This document shows, in pieces, positions 36,118-45,899 of a stretch of 52,490 bases of DNA (the stretch's first letter is position 1; each line of letters begins with the position of its first letter). The stretch spans positions 1-52,490 of the forward strand of contig CANEDP010000009.1 in NCBI GenBank assembly GCA_947426305.1. The letters are read 5' to 3'. The stretch comes from an uncultured Clostridia bacterium. GTDB taxonomy: Bacteria > Bacillota > Clostridia > TANB77 > CAG-508. The notes beneath the pieces were generated by a model. That model was given only the letters and a program-made list of their open reading frames with translations. It made no database searches and was not told the origin of the DNA. The position numbers and the translations under genes were made by a program.

Positions 36118-37957
36118 ATGTGTGGCATTGTTGGATACATAGGAACTAAAAAGGCAAAGCCGATTTTAATCGAGGGGCTAAACAAACTAGAATACCGTGG
36201 ATACGACTCAGCTGGTTTTACCATTTTAGAAAAAGAACATTTTAAAACATTAAAAAATAAAGGAAGAGTCAAAGAATTATCTGATTTGGCAAATCAAGAA
36301 AATTTAGAAGGAAGCGTTGGAATCGCACACACGCGCTGGGCAACCCATGGAAAACCTTCTTCTACAAATTCTCATCCACATAACGATAATTCCAATACTT
36401 TTTCCGTTGTACATAATGGTATTATTGAAAATTATCATGAATTAAGAAAATTTTTGAGCGAAAATGGCTATCATTTTTTATCCGAAACCGATACAGAAGT
36501 GATTCCGAACTTAATTCATTATTATTTCTCACAAGAAGAAAATAGAACCGAAAAATCATTTTTGCGGAGCTGTTAACAAAACTTGTCACCTTTTAAAGGG
36601 AAGTTTTGCCATTGGCGTACTTTGTACGCATTTTCCAGATAAAATGATTGTTGTTCGAAAAGATAGTCCGCTTGTCATTGGCAAAGGAGATGGCGAAAAT
36701 TTCATTAGTTCCGACATTCCTGCCTACTTAAAACTTACGCGCAATTTCTATCTTCTAAAAGACAACGAATTTGCCGTTTTAACCCAAAATGACATCAAAT
36801 TTTACGACAATGACCTAAATCCCCTTCAAAAAAACATCACAAAAATTGACTGGGATGCTACTTCTGCTGAAAAAAATGGTTATGAAGATTTTATGCTAAA
36901 AGAAATCTATGAGCAACCAACTGCTATTCGCGAAACCATTGGAAATCATTTGATAGCAGGTCAAGTGTGTCAATTTGATGAATTAAATTTTTCAAAAGAA
37001 TTTTTAAGTTCAATTCAAAAAATTTATATTGTAGCCTGTGGAACTGCTATGCATGCAGGATTAACCGCAAAAACGATGTTAGAAAATATTTGTGAGATTA
37101 ATACCGAAGTTGATATCGCATCTGAATTTCGCTATCGCAATCCTTTGATTAATAAAAATACATTATGCATTTTTATTTCTCAATCTGGCGAAACAGCTGA
37201 TACCATTGCCGCTCTAAAACTTGCCAAATCAAAAGGCGCCACAACACTTGCCATCACAAATGTTGAAGGAAGTTCTATCACACGTGAAGCCGATTTCGTA
37301 AGTTATACACACGCTGGACCAGAAATCGCTGTTGCCTCAACCAAAGCCTATACTTCGCAAATTACTTTATTGGCAATTTTAGTGATTTATTTTGCAGAAA
37401 TTTTGAACAAAAATTCAGAAACTTTGGCTGACTTAAAAAAATCCATTTTAGAATTACCAACCAAAGCAGAACAACTTTTAAATCATATCGAAGATATTCC
37501 AGAATTTGCCAAAGAATTTTATCAAAATAAAGACGTATTTTTCCTTGGCAGAGGCTTAGACTATAATACAGCAGCAGAAGGTTCCTTAAAACTAAAAGAA
37601 ATTTCCTACATTCACTCAGAAGCGTTTTATAGCGGAGAATTAAAACATGGACCAATTGCGTTAATTGAAAGTGGTACGCTTGTAATTTCGATTTTAACCG
37701 TTCCTGATTTAATCGAAAAATCAATTAGCAATATTCAAGAAGTCATCACGCGTGGTGCCAAAACTTTGGTAATCACCGATAAAAATTTAGAACATACGAA
37801 TTTTAGCAAAATGATAAAAATACCAGAAACCAATCCATTTTTATCACCAATTTTGTCAATTATTCCTCTTCAATTGTTTGCGTATTCGATTACAAAACAA
37901 AAAGATTTGGATGTGGATAAACCAAGGAATTTGGCAAAGTCGGTTACAGTGGAATAA
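36118..37957 (+). CDS. glmS: glutamine--fructose-6-phosphate aminotransferase, with +1 frameshift at CGG
   Basis: GlmS makes glucosamine-6-phosphate, the first step towards cell-wall amino sugars, and is essential in most bacteria. The N-terminal glutaminase domain starts MCGIVGYIG with catalytic Cys2 and has EYRGYDSAGF and HTRWATHG. Two SIS domains follow (IYIVACGTAMHAGL; CIFISQSGETADTIAALKLA; VASTKAYTSQ), with the C-terminus ending DKPRNLAKSVTVE. The CGG at 36565-36567 lies in the glutaminase domain, and frame 0 stops two codons later. Skipping the C gives SFLGAVNKTCHLLKGSFAIG, the expected sequence. Total 612 aa, the normal length. No other lesion is seen. Confidence 0.96.
36565..36567 (+). 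other. CGG +1 frameshift site in glmS
   Basis: Plus strand TTG-CGG-AGC-TGT-TAA. Dropping the C gives TTG-GGA-GCT-GTT-AAC (LGAVN) and the rest of the glutaminase domain. Confidence 0.93.
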
Positions 37958-37965
37958 AAAGTATG

Positions 37966-37995
37966 AATGCAGAAGAACAAACGTCCTTCTGCATT
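37966..37995 (+). terminator. glmS terminator
   Basis: AATGCAGAAG (37966-37975) pairs with CTTCTGCATT (37986-37995) and is followed by Ts. Confidence 0.85.
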
Positions 37996-38052
37996 TTTTG
38001 AAAAGTTTTTAATGGTTGCATAACTTAAATTATGCAAATTTGTCAATCTTTT

Positions 38053-38874
38053 TTATTCTTGTTTTATTTGCTCAATTTCTTCTTGCGTCAAACCTGTGCA
38101 TTTTATAATAAGGTCAATATCAATTTTATTTTTTAGCATTTCTTTTGCAATTTCAATTGAATTCTCTTTTTTTCCTTCTTTCCTTGCATAACTTATCCCA
38201 CTCTTATAATCTCTCTCCCACTTATCCTTCAATTCTTCCAATCTTCGCGTTTCTTCGTCTCCCGACAATTCCACAAATTCCGCTTTTACTTTTCGTAACA
38301 ATTGATTTTTGCTCTCCGCCATTTCAATCAACTCCTTATCCACATCATCTATGACCGCTAACCATTGATTTACCTTGTTATCCATATCTGGTCGACTTCT
38401 TCGAAACTTTGGCAACTCGATAAAATACCACTCGACGCCATCTATCACTACATATTCCCTATGTTCATCCATCACATTTATCGTTTTCGTGATATAATTT
38501 TCAAATGGAAACAGTTCATAGTTCAAAATATTTATCATGATTACTTTTTTGATGTTTTCATATTCTTCTCCTTTTGGCGTCATTCTCGTGATTTGCTTTG
38601 CTGCGTAAAACATTGTTCTTGCAACGATATTGTGCCTATCGTCTACTTGCATTTCGATATCAACCACAATTCCGTCGTTCAAAACTGCCTGAATATCCAA
38701 ACTTCCGGCTTTTTCCTGTGGTGAAAATCTCCCCAAATCTACTTCTTGCTCAATTTTTATGGTTTCAATTTTTACTTCTAACAACGCCTCCAAAAAGTCA
38801 ATTAAAAATACTTCATTCCCTTTTCGGCTGAAAAAAGCCTTGAATATGACATCATTTTTAAGATTATATTTCAT
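38053..38874 (-). CDS. Rpn/PD-(D/E)XK nuclease family protein
   Basis: The 273-aa protein belongs to the Rpn family of recombination-promoting nucleases (Pfam PDDEXK_2). It starts MKYNLKNDVIFKAFFSRKGN, and the nuclease core is GSLDIQAVLNDGIVVDIEMQ (about 57-76), with the Asp and the ExQ pair forming the PD-(D/E)XK site. The C-terminus carries AKEMLKNKIDIDLIIKCTGL-type segments, usual for this family. Such genes are multi-copy accessory genes; members act in DNA cleavage and phage defence or recombination. It has its own promoter with a TGTCGAA box. Confidence 0.88.
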   Translation of the reverse strand: MKYNLKNDVIFKAFFSRKGNEVFLIDFLEALLEVKIETIKIEQEVDLGRFSPQEKAGSLDIQAVLNDGIVVDIEMQVDDRHNIVARTMFYAAKQITRMTPKGEEYENIKKVIMINILNYELFPFENYITKTINVMDEHREYVVIDGVEWYFIELPKFRRSRPDMDNKVNQWLAVIDDVDKELIEMAESKNQLLRKVKAEFVELSGDEETRRLEELKDKWERDYKSGISYARKEGKKENSIEIAKEMLKNKIDIDLIIKCTGLTQEEIEQIKQE

Positions 38875-38890
38875 TTATTACTTCCTTTCT

Positions 38891-38955
38891 ATTATAGCAA
38901 ATTTTCTTCTTTTTTTCAATGTTTTTTGCTACAATTTTACATTTTTCGTTCGACA
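38891..38955 (-). promoter_or_regulatory. promoter of the Rpn gene with TGTCGAA box
   Basis: Minus strand TTGAAA (38914-38919) and TATAAT (38891-38896), 17-nt spacer. TGTCGAA (38949-38955) lies upstream within a segment nearly identical to the one at 9919 before the coiled-coil gene. Confidence 0.65.
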
Positions 38956-39092
38956 ATTACTTTTGTGATTTTTGTTTTTATGAAAAATTTGGCAGAACTG
39001 CCTGAATTTTTTTTGAACAAAGATTTTGTTCTTAAGATAGTAAACTTATATCATGACATTTTACATTTGTCAATATATTGTTCCAATTATTC

Positions 39093-39167
39093 AAAAAGAA
39101 GTTATATTATTCCGATACCAGAACAATATAACTTCTTTTTTATATATTATTCCGTTATCGGAATAAT
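39093..39167 (-). terminator. double hairpin after the beta-CASP hydrolase gene
   Basis: One stem is 39093-39108 with 39125-39140 (16 bp, AAGAAGTTATATT core); another is ATTATTCCG (39146-39154) with CGGAATAAT (39159-39167). The loop of the first contains ATTATTCCGATA, which can pair instead with TATCGGAATAAT of the second, so two structures compete. Confidence 0.65.
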
Positions 39168-39171
39168 ATTT

Positions 39172-40816
39172 TCACTTCATCAACTTCTCAATCTGCTCCT
39201 GAATTTCTCGAATGCGATGATTCAAATGAATCACATCCACATCATTTGTGTTAATATCTTCTTTGACCACATTTTCAATATCTTCCATTTGGTCTTTCAT
39301 TTTTTCAATCCTATCTAAAACATCTAATCGCAAGAAAACTTGGTCATAATTTACAAATTTTTCTTCTCTTTCTAGCAATTGTGGCACTTCTGTCAATTCA
39401 TAGGCTTCGCCAAAACTTGGAATGGTAACTGGAATTGCTGTATTTTCTTCAATTTTTTGCTTTAATTCTTCTTGCCCTTCTAATTCGCCATGCACCAAGA
39501 AAATATGTTTTGGTTTTTGAATGAAAGAATACACAAAATTCAAGAGCCACTCTTGGTCTGCGTGCCCAGAATATCCTTCAATATACTCGATTCGAGCATT
39601 TACTGCAATTTCTTCACCAAATATTTTTACTTTCTCTGCCCCTTCCACAATACTTCTTCCCAATGTTCCTGGAGCTTGATATCCCACAAAAAGAATGGTA
39701 CTTTTCGGATTCCACAAATTATGTTTCAAATGATGCTTGATTCTTCCCACCTCACACATTCCACTCGCTGATAAAATAATGCAAGGTTCATTACTTTCAT
39801 TCAATTCTTTTGATTCATCTGCTGTTCTTGTAAAACGAAGCCCTGGAAAATCAAGCGGATTATCACCTGATTTGATTTTCTCTTTGATTTCATCATCAAA
39901 TAAATCCATGTTTTTTTGGAAAATTTCTGTTGCTGAAATCGCAAGTGGACTATCTACATAAACAGGCGAATTCATAATTGTTTTATATTTTTTATAAAAC
40001 ACTTCATCTTGTCCATATTCATCTTTTAGTTTATCAATTTCATATAAAATTTCCTGTGTCCTTCCTACCGCAAATGAAGGAATAACAACCGTTCCACCAT
40101 GATCCAAAGTTTCGGATACAATGTCTAAAAATAATTTAGCCTTTTCTTCATTTCTGACATGAAGTCGATTTCCATACGTAGATTCCATAATTAAGTAATC
40201 TGCATTTTCAATCATCGTTGGTGCACCTAATAATGGTAAATCATTGTTGCCTAAATCACCTGTAAAAACTGCCTTTGTTGTTTTACCATCTTCTTTTGCC
40301 CAAATTTCAATAATACTTGAGCCTAGCATATGCCCTGCATCATTAAAACGAAGACTGATATTTTCGTCAATTTCAATAATCTTGTCATATTCTACTGGCA
40401 CAAAATATTGCAAACACGCATATGCTTCTTCTGCTGTATATAATGGTGGCAAATCTTCTTTGCCTTCTCGCATACGCTTTCTATTTTTCCACTCAATTTC
40501 CACTTCCTGAATATGTCCGCTATCTGGAAGCATAATTTGGCATAAATCACAAGTCGCCTTGTGTGCATAAATTGGATTTTGATAGCCTTCGTTGCAAAGT
40601 TTTGGAATACGTCCTGCATGGTCAATGTGAGCATGTGTTAGTACCATAAAATCAATACTTGAAATATCAAACAAAAATGGGTCTGAATTTTCCAATTCTT
40701 GCGTTACTTTTCCTTGATACATTCCACAATCCACTAAAAATTTTTTTCCGTGCTGCTTCTACTAAAAAGTTAGAACCTGTAACCGTTTGCGCTGCTCCTA
40801 AAAATGTTATTTTCAT
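39172..40816 (-). CDS. beta-CASP metallo-hydrolase (RNase-like), with +1 frameshift at CGG
   Basis: The 547-aa protein is a metallo-beta-lactamase/beta-CASP hydrolase of the YSH1/CPSF-like group, probably acting on RNA. The metal site is LTHAHIDHAGRIPKL (about residues 61-75), beta-CASP motifs include SFAVGRTQEILYEI, and the RMMBL part has GYSGHADQEWLL. An extra helical tail of about 90 residues ends it. The start at 40816 (MKITFLGAAQTVTGSNFLVE) is the family start. CGG at 40748-40750 interrupts it. Skipping the C gives EAAGKKFLVDCGMYQG, exactly the expected next strand. Without the shift the first beta-strand and the start codon are lost from the rest. It follows the unknown 389-aa gene by 11 bp. 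Confidence 0.92.
40748..40750 (-). other. CGG +1 frameshift site in the beta-CASP hydrolase gene
   Basis: Coding strand GCA-CGG-AAA-AAA-ATT. Dropping the C gives GCA-GGA-AAA-AAA-TTT (AGKKF), matching the usual glycine turn. An A7 run follows at 40741-40747 side, so a run-length error is a weaker alternative here. Confidence 0.85.
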
Positions 40817-40827
40817 TTTTTTCCTCC

Positions 40828-41997
40828 TTAATTAAAAATATTTACTTGTTTCTTTTTTCGAATTGCGATATCTTTTTTCTTGCCATTCCACGTTATTTTC
40901 CCTTGTTTTTCAAACACCTCTTTATCATAGACCTTTAGTAAAAGACTTTCTTCCTCCAAATTTAGCTCTATTTTTATCTGTTCCAAATCAATGATTCTTG
41001 TATCTAAAATATAATGATAGATTTGAAAATTCGTTTCAATATCCATACTCACAATCTTCATAGCGCCCAATTTGCAGGCTTTTGTAATCGCCATTTTTTG
41101 CGTATACACAAATGCAGAATCAATTTTCTTGCAATCTTTGATGAGTTTTCCTTCCGCAAAATTCAAATTTTGAAACAGTCTCAACTGAGCAATTATTTTA
41201 GTAATTTCTTCTTTTTCCTCTACTTTTTCAATCTTTTTTTCCAAAAATTTCAAAAAGCATTTTTGCAAATCAATTAATTCTTCTTGAACTTTATTTTCAT
41301 CTTCCTTGTCTTCAATCATTTTTAATAAATTGCACAAAATTTCATAATATTCATCGTTTTCTGTTACACTTTTAATCGAGCGTTTTAGCAATGATAAATA
41401 ATTCTTTTTTCCCTCGTGGTCCATTCTCCAATCATATAAAAACTGTTCATTCTTTATCATCATAATATTTTGATACACGATATTTGCCACAAAATCCATT
41501 TTTTCATGAGAATCAATATCCCAAGACCAACCATTGAAATTTTTTAAAATTTCTACCATATTTTGCTTATAACCATTGACTAATAAGTTTTGCAAAACTT
41601 GCCTTGGTTCAAACTCTTTCTTTACAAAAAAATATTTTGGCTCAATATCTGCAATCGCCTCCAACATCGCAAGTTCCGTTGGATACAATAAAATACTTCT
41701 TTCCTTTGAATTAGTAAGTGCATTTACATTATTTTTCACAAGCAAAGTAGCCTGAGATGACTCAGGCTCAACAATTTTTATATGTTCACAATAATTTTTA
41801 ATTACCCTTAAAAGGGTCTCAAAAAAAACATCTTTGGGCACACAATCAACCTTTACTCGAGCATAATCTTTATAAGCAATTTCTAATTTATAAACCATGC
41901 TTAAAGCTAAACTTTTCGCAATTGAAGAAAATGTTTTCTTCTCTAAAATTTCTTCCAGCAAATTATGATAATCTTTTAATTTCGAAAAAAAGTTCAT
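40828..41997 (-). CDS. conserved-looking protein of unknown function
   Basis: The 389-aa protein is mostly helical and charged, with no membrane segment or known catalytic motif that I recognise. The N-terminal half has YKLEIAYKDYARVKVDCVP (about 35-53) and a long acidic helix near 235-275. The C-terminal part has a repeated beta-rich stretch (IVSMDIETNFQIYHYILDTR). It sits between ftsK and the beta-CASP gene with short gaps, so it is probably co-transcribed with both. No function can be supported. Confidence 0.6.
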   Translation of the reverse strand: MNFFSKLKDYHNLLEEILEKKTFSSIAKSLALSMVYKLEIAYKDYARVKVDCVPKDVFFETLLRVIKNYCEHIKIVEPESSQATLLVKNNVNALTNSKERSILLYPTELAMLEAIADIEPKYFFVKKEFEPRQVLQNLLVNGYKQNMVEILKNFNGWSWDIDSHEKMDFVANIVYQNIMMIKNEQFLYDWRMDHEGKKNYLSLLKRSIKSVTENDEYYEILCNLLKMIEDKEDENKVQEELIDLQKCFLKFLEKKIEKVEEKEEITKIIAQLRLFQNLNFAEGKLIKDCKKIDSAFVYTQKMAITKACKLGAMKIVSMDIETNFQIYHYILDTRIIDLEQIKIELNLEEESLLLKVYDKEVFEKQGKITWNGKKKDIAIRKKKQVNIFN

Positions 41998-42021
41998 TGA
42001 TTAATGCTCCCTTCTACCATA

Positions 42022-44497
42022 CTAATTTTCAACATTCGCACTTGCTTCTGGTGTGGATACTGGTTGTGCCATACTTAATTCTTGCAGTCTTTCCATGGTA
42101 ATTAAAACCTGTCTTGGTTTACTTCCTTCGTATCCTGAAATAATTCCTCTTGCTTCCATTTGGTCAATAATTCTACCTGCACGCGCATAACCTACTTTAA
42201 ATCTTCTCTGGATAAATGATGTAGAAGCTTGTCCTACTTCAACCACTGTTTTGATGGCTTCTTCTAGGAATGGGTCTGTGTCATCATCTTCGTCTGGAAC
42301 TTCTAATTCTTTGTCAGTTTTATTGGCTCTTTCAATTTCTTCCAAAATATCTTCGTTGTAGGTTGCTTCTCCACCATTTGATTTGACAAAATCAACAATT
42401 TTTTCAACTTCTTGGTCAGAAACAAACGCCCCTTGTACTCTGGTTGGTTTCGAACTTCCGATTGGATAAAATAGCATATCTCCTTTTCCCAACAATTTCT
42501 CAGCACCAACCATATCCAAAATGGTTCTAGAATCGATTTGTGAAGAAACCGCAAATGCAACTCTAGATGGAATATTGGCTTTAATAATACCTGTGATAAC
42601 ATCTACCGAAGGTCTTTGCGTTGCAATAACTAAATGCATTCCAGCTGCTCTTGCTTTTTGCGCCAATCGGCAAATAGAATCTTCTACTTCTTTGGCTGCC
42701 ACCATCATTAAATCTGCCAACTCATCAATAATAATAACAATTTGTGGCAATTTTCCTTCTTCTTCGCCTGCCATAGCGTTATAACCTTTTAAATCTCTAA
42801 CACCTTTTGTAGCAAATAACTGATAACGATTTTCCATTTCCTGAACCGCCCAAGCAAGCGCACCTGCTGCTTTTCTCGAATCCGTAACAACAGGAATTAG
42901 CAAATGCGGAATTCCATTATAAACAGAAAGTTCAACCACTTTTGGGTCAACCATCACCAATTTTACTTCACTCGGTTTGGCTTTATAAATAATACTCGTA
43001 ATCAAAGTATTGATACAAACTGATTTTCCAGAACCTGTCGAACCTGCAATCAGCACATGAGGCATTTTTCCTATATCTGCCACAACAGCTTCCCCAGCAA
43101 TATCTTTACCAAGCGCCACAGACACTTTCGATTCTGCATCTTCAAAAGCAATAGATTCGATAATTTCTCTTAAATGAACCACTTCTTTTTCTCGATTTGG
43201 AATTTCAATTCCAACTGCTTGTTTTCCTGGAATTGGTGCTTCAATTCGGATACTTTCTGCTGCTAAATTAAGAGCGATATCGTCTGACAATTTTGCAATT
43301 TTGCTTACTCTTACGCCTTCTGCTGGTTTTAATTCGTATCTAGTAATCGCAGGACCAACGGAAACATTTTCTACTTTGGCAGAAACACCAAAACTATACA
43401 GCGTTTTTTGAAGTTTCGTTGCTGTATCCGTAAGACTTTTTTTACCGCCTTTTAGACCTTTACTTTCCCCTTGTTTCAATAATTCAACTGGTGGAAATTC
43501 ATAGTTTTCGTCCTCTGAAACAATTGTATTATGCTCTAGTTGCAAAACTTCTTTTACCTTTTCTTCTTTTTCTTCTGCCTTTTGAACAAATAAGTTGCTT
43601 TCAATTTCATTTGGATTTAGAACTTCTTTTGGCTCTACTGCAACTTCCTCTTTCTTTTCTTTTTTATGGAAAATGCTAAAACCTGTATTATTTGACTCTT
43701 CTTCACCTTGGTTGTTTAAATTTATTGTAATCTGGTCATCATCAATTTCTGGTGTTATTTCATCATCAATTGTATAAAAACCTGAATTTTTCAACTTTTT
43801 TTCTTTTTTATGATTTAATTTTTGATTTTGTATCATTTCTTCTTTGATATGTTGTTTTGTCCTTGCCATTCTTTCTTCACGACGCGATTCTAATTCGGCA
43901 CTTCTTTCATTTCGACGTTGTTCTTTTCGTTCTTCTAATGCATCTAGAATTTCCAAAATAAATTCTGCTGGCTTTAAACCAAACGTAAATACTAGCATGA
44001 TAATTGCAATTCCTGTCACACTCACCGCCGCGCCAAACATTCCAAGTAAGCTAATTAATGGATAGGCAATCACTGTTCCAATAGTTCCACCACCAATACC
44101 TGTGCTTCCGAAGTTCATAAGCTCTTTCCAAAATGCTACTAAATTCCATATCCATCGTTAAAATCGTTTTTTTGGATATCTGATAAATTGACATCATGGC
44201 TGCAATGCAGGCTGTAAACACAAAGAATTGGCATATTTTAGAAAAAAGATAGTCTTTGTCATTTTTTACTAAAGAAATGGAAATTCCAATCATTCCTAAT
44301 GGAATAATATATTTAATTTTTCCAATAATTCCTCCTAAAACTGGGCTTAATATCTCGCCAACTGTGCCAGTTTCCGCATAAATTAAAATCATTAATAAAA
44401 TTCCTATCACAAAACAACCGATTACTGCTAAATCAATACTACTATTTTTTTTCTTTCTTTGTCTTGTAGGCGTTGTTTTTTTACGTTTTTTTCCCAT
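42022..44497 (-). CDS. ftsK: DNA translocase FtsK/SpoIIIE, with +1 frameshift at CGG
   Basis: FtsK/SpoIIIE pumps DNA across the septum during division or sporulation. After the frameshift it is 824 aa: N-terminal membrane domain with four helices (about 20-180), a charged linker (about 190-370), the motor with Walker [15 protein letters not shown] near residue 480 and Walker [14 protein letters not shown] near 590, and the C-terminal gamma DNA-reading domain ([19 protein letters not shown]). The CGG at 44108-44110 falls in the membrane domain before the last helix. Skipping the C gives [15 protein letters not shown], a standard SpoIIIE segment, while frame 0 runs on for 20 codons of unrelated sequence. 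The rest is intact. Confidence 0.95.
44108..44110 (-). other. CGG +1 frameshift site in ftsK
   Basis: Coding strand CTT-CGG-AAG-CAC. Dropping the C gives CTT-GGA-AGC-ACA (LGST) and then GIGGGTIG, the conserved loop of SpoIIIE-type N-terminal domains. Confidence 0.93.
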
Positions 44498-44581
44498 TTA
44501 TAACATCCTCCTAAAATACACCTTCACTCTTTCATCATATACTAAATTCCACAATCTGTCAAAGGCATTTTACTTAAATAA

Positions 44582-44610
44582 ATTATTCTGCGGAACTTCC
44601 GCAGAATAAT
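44582..44610 (-). terminator. terminator after the 159-aa coiled-coil gene
   Basis: A perfect palindromic hairpin of 13 bp with a 3-nt loop (ATTATTCTGCGGA with its complement). On the minus strand it runs into TTTATTTAAG. Confidence 0.7.
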
Positions 44611-44616
44611 CTTCGT

Positions 44617-45096
44617 TTACTTTAATTCTTTTCGATTATTTTGTACGGTTTCTAGCGCAGTTTTAATGGATTCTTCTACGTTATTTAAAGTTTCTCCTAA
44701 TCGAATCATATTATTCTCAATATTGCTCAAAATTCCATCTGCATAATTAATGGCATCTTTGCTGTATTCTCGATACATATCATTGGCTTCTGCAATAATT
44801 TCGTTTTTCTTGTCATAGGCTTTTCTGGTGATTTCATGTTCATCAATCATGGAAATAATTCTATTTTCTGCTTCTTTGACAATATCTTCTGCATCTTTTT
44901 GGGCTTCTGCAATAATTCTCTCACGCTCTTCACGAATCCATTTGGCTTGTTTTAATTCATCTGGCAAATTCAGACGGATTTCTTTAATCACATCTAGCAA
45001 TTCATTTTTATCAACAATGCATTTTTCTGTGAAAGGTACATTTTTTCCTTTCTCTAAAATATCCTCTATGGTTTCCAGAAGGGTAAAAATTTCCAT
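44617..45096 (-). CDS. coiled-coil protein, DivIVA/ATP-synthase-stalk-like
   Basis: The 159-aa protein is helical and charged throughout, with a long central coiled coil (RERIIAEAQKDAEDIVKEAE at about 57-76) of the type seen in DivIVA-like and ATP-synthase E-subunit-like proteins. Such genes often lie next to rsmD in Clostridia, and the protein is thought to be a cell-division or scaffold protein; this is inference from position. It starts MEIFTLLETIEDILEKGKNV and lies 28 bp after rsmD. Confidence 0.7.
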   Translation of the reverse strand: MEIFTLLETIEDILEKGKNVPFTEKCIVDKNELLDVIKEIRLNLPDELKQAKWIREERERIIAEAQKDAEDIVKEAENRIISMIDEHEITRKAYDKKNEIIAEANDMYREYSKDAINYADGILSNIENNMIRLGETLNNVEESIKTALETVQNNRKELK

Positions 45097-45124
45097 ACTT
45101 AAATAACATTCCTTTCTTTTCTGC

Positions 45125-45685
45125 CTATTTCCTTTTCAAAAATAGAAGTGTAACTCTTCCATATTTCCTTTGGTCATATATCTCAAATAAATTCCATTTT
45201 TCTATATTTAGAACCACTTTTTCTGTTTGGTCTGTTTCTATAATAATGATGCCATTTTCCTTTAATAAATCATATTCTGCTATTTTCTGACTTGCTATTT
45301 CTGCAAAATCCGTCTCATAGGGTGGATCTAAAAACACAATATCAAACTTTTCGTTTCGCGTTTTCAAAATTTCTAACACAGACAAATAATCTCTCTGAAA
45401 AATTTGTACGTCTGATTTTGCCTTTAACTTTTCCACATTTTGTTCTATCGTGTGGATTGCATCTTTGGATTTATCACACAAAATTGCCTTACTTGCCCCA
45501 CGGCTTATTGCTTCCAAACTAAGTGCCCCACTACCAGCAAATAAGTCTAAAATCGTTGCCTCTGGCAAATCAAATTGCAGAATACTAAATAGCGATTCTT
45601 TAACTCTGTCTAATGTTGGTCTTGTATTCAAGCCTTCCAAGGTATACAATTTTGTTCCCCTATGTTTTCCACCAATTATCCTCAT
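45125..45685 (-). CDS. rsmD: 16S rRNA (guanine-N2-)-methyltransferase RsmD
   Basis: RsmD methylates G966 of 16S rRNA in the small subunit. The 186-aa protein starts MRIIGGKHRGTKL and has the SAM-binding motif ILDLFAGSGALSLEAISRGA (about 45-64) and the catalytic DIVFLDPPYE (about 115-124). Length is typical. Confidence 0.94.
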   Translation of the reverse strand: MRIIGGKHRGTKLYTLEGLNTRPTLDRVKESLFSILQFDLPEATILDLFAGSGALSLEAISRGASKAILCDKSKDAIHTIEQNVEKLKAKSDVQIFQRDYLSVLEILKTRNEKFDIVFLDPPYETDFAEIASQKIAEYDLLKENGIIIIETDQTEKVVLNIEKWNLFEIYDQRKYGRVTLLFLKRK

Positions 45686-45832
45686 CTAATTCCTCTATGT
45701 TACAATTTCTGAATTTATAGTTTCATTTTATTCCAATTTTTTGAAAAGTCAATAGGATTTGTCAAAATGTAATAAAGACTTAATATTGTTGTAATATTGT
45801 AAAGGAAAATTTACAAAAATGTAATAAAAAAG

Positions 45833-45871
45833 AAACCCAAAATATTAAATTCTATCTAATATTTTAGATTT
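45833..45871 (-). terminator. terminator of the RNase J gene
   Basis: Arms 45833-45847 and 45857-45871 pair with wobble pairs, and on the minus strand are followed by CTTTTTTATT. Confidence 0.65.
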
Positions 45872-45899
45872 CCTATAAATTTTCAATTTAAGACTTTCT

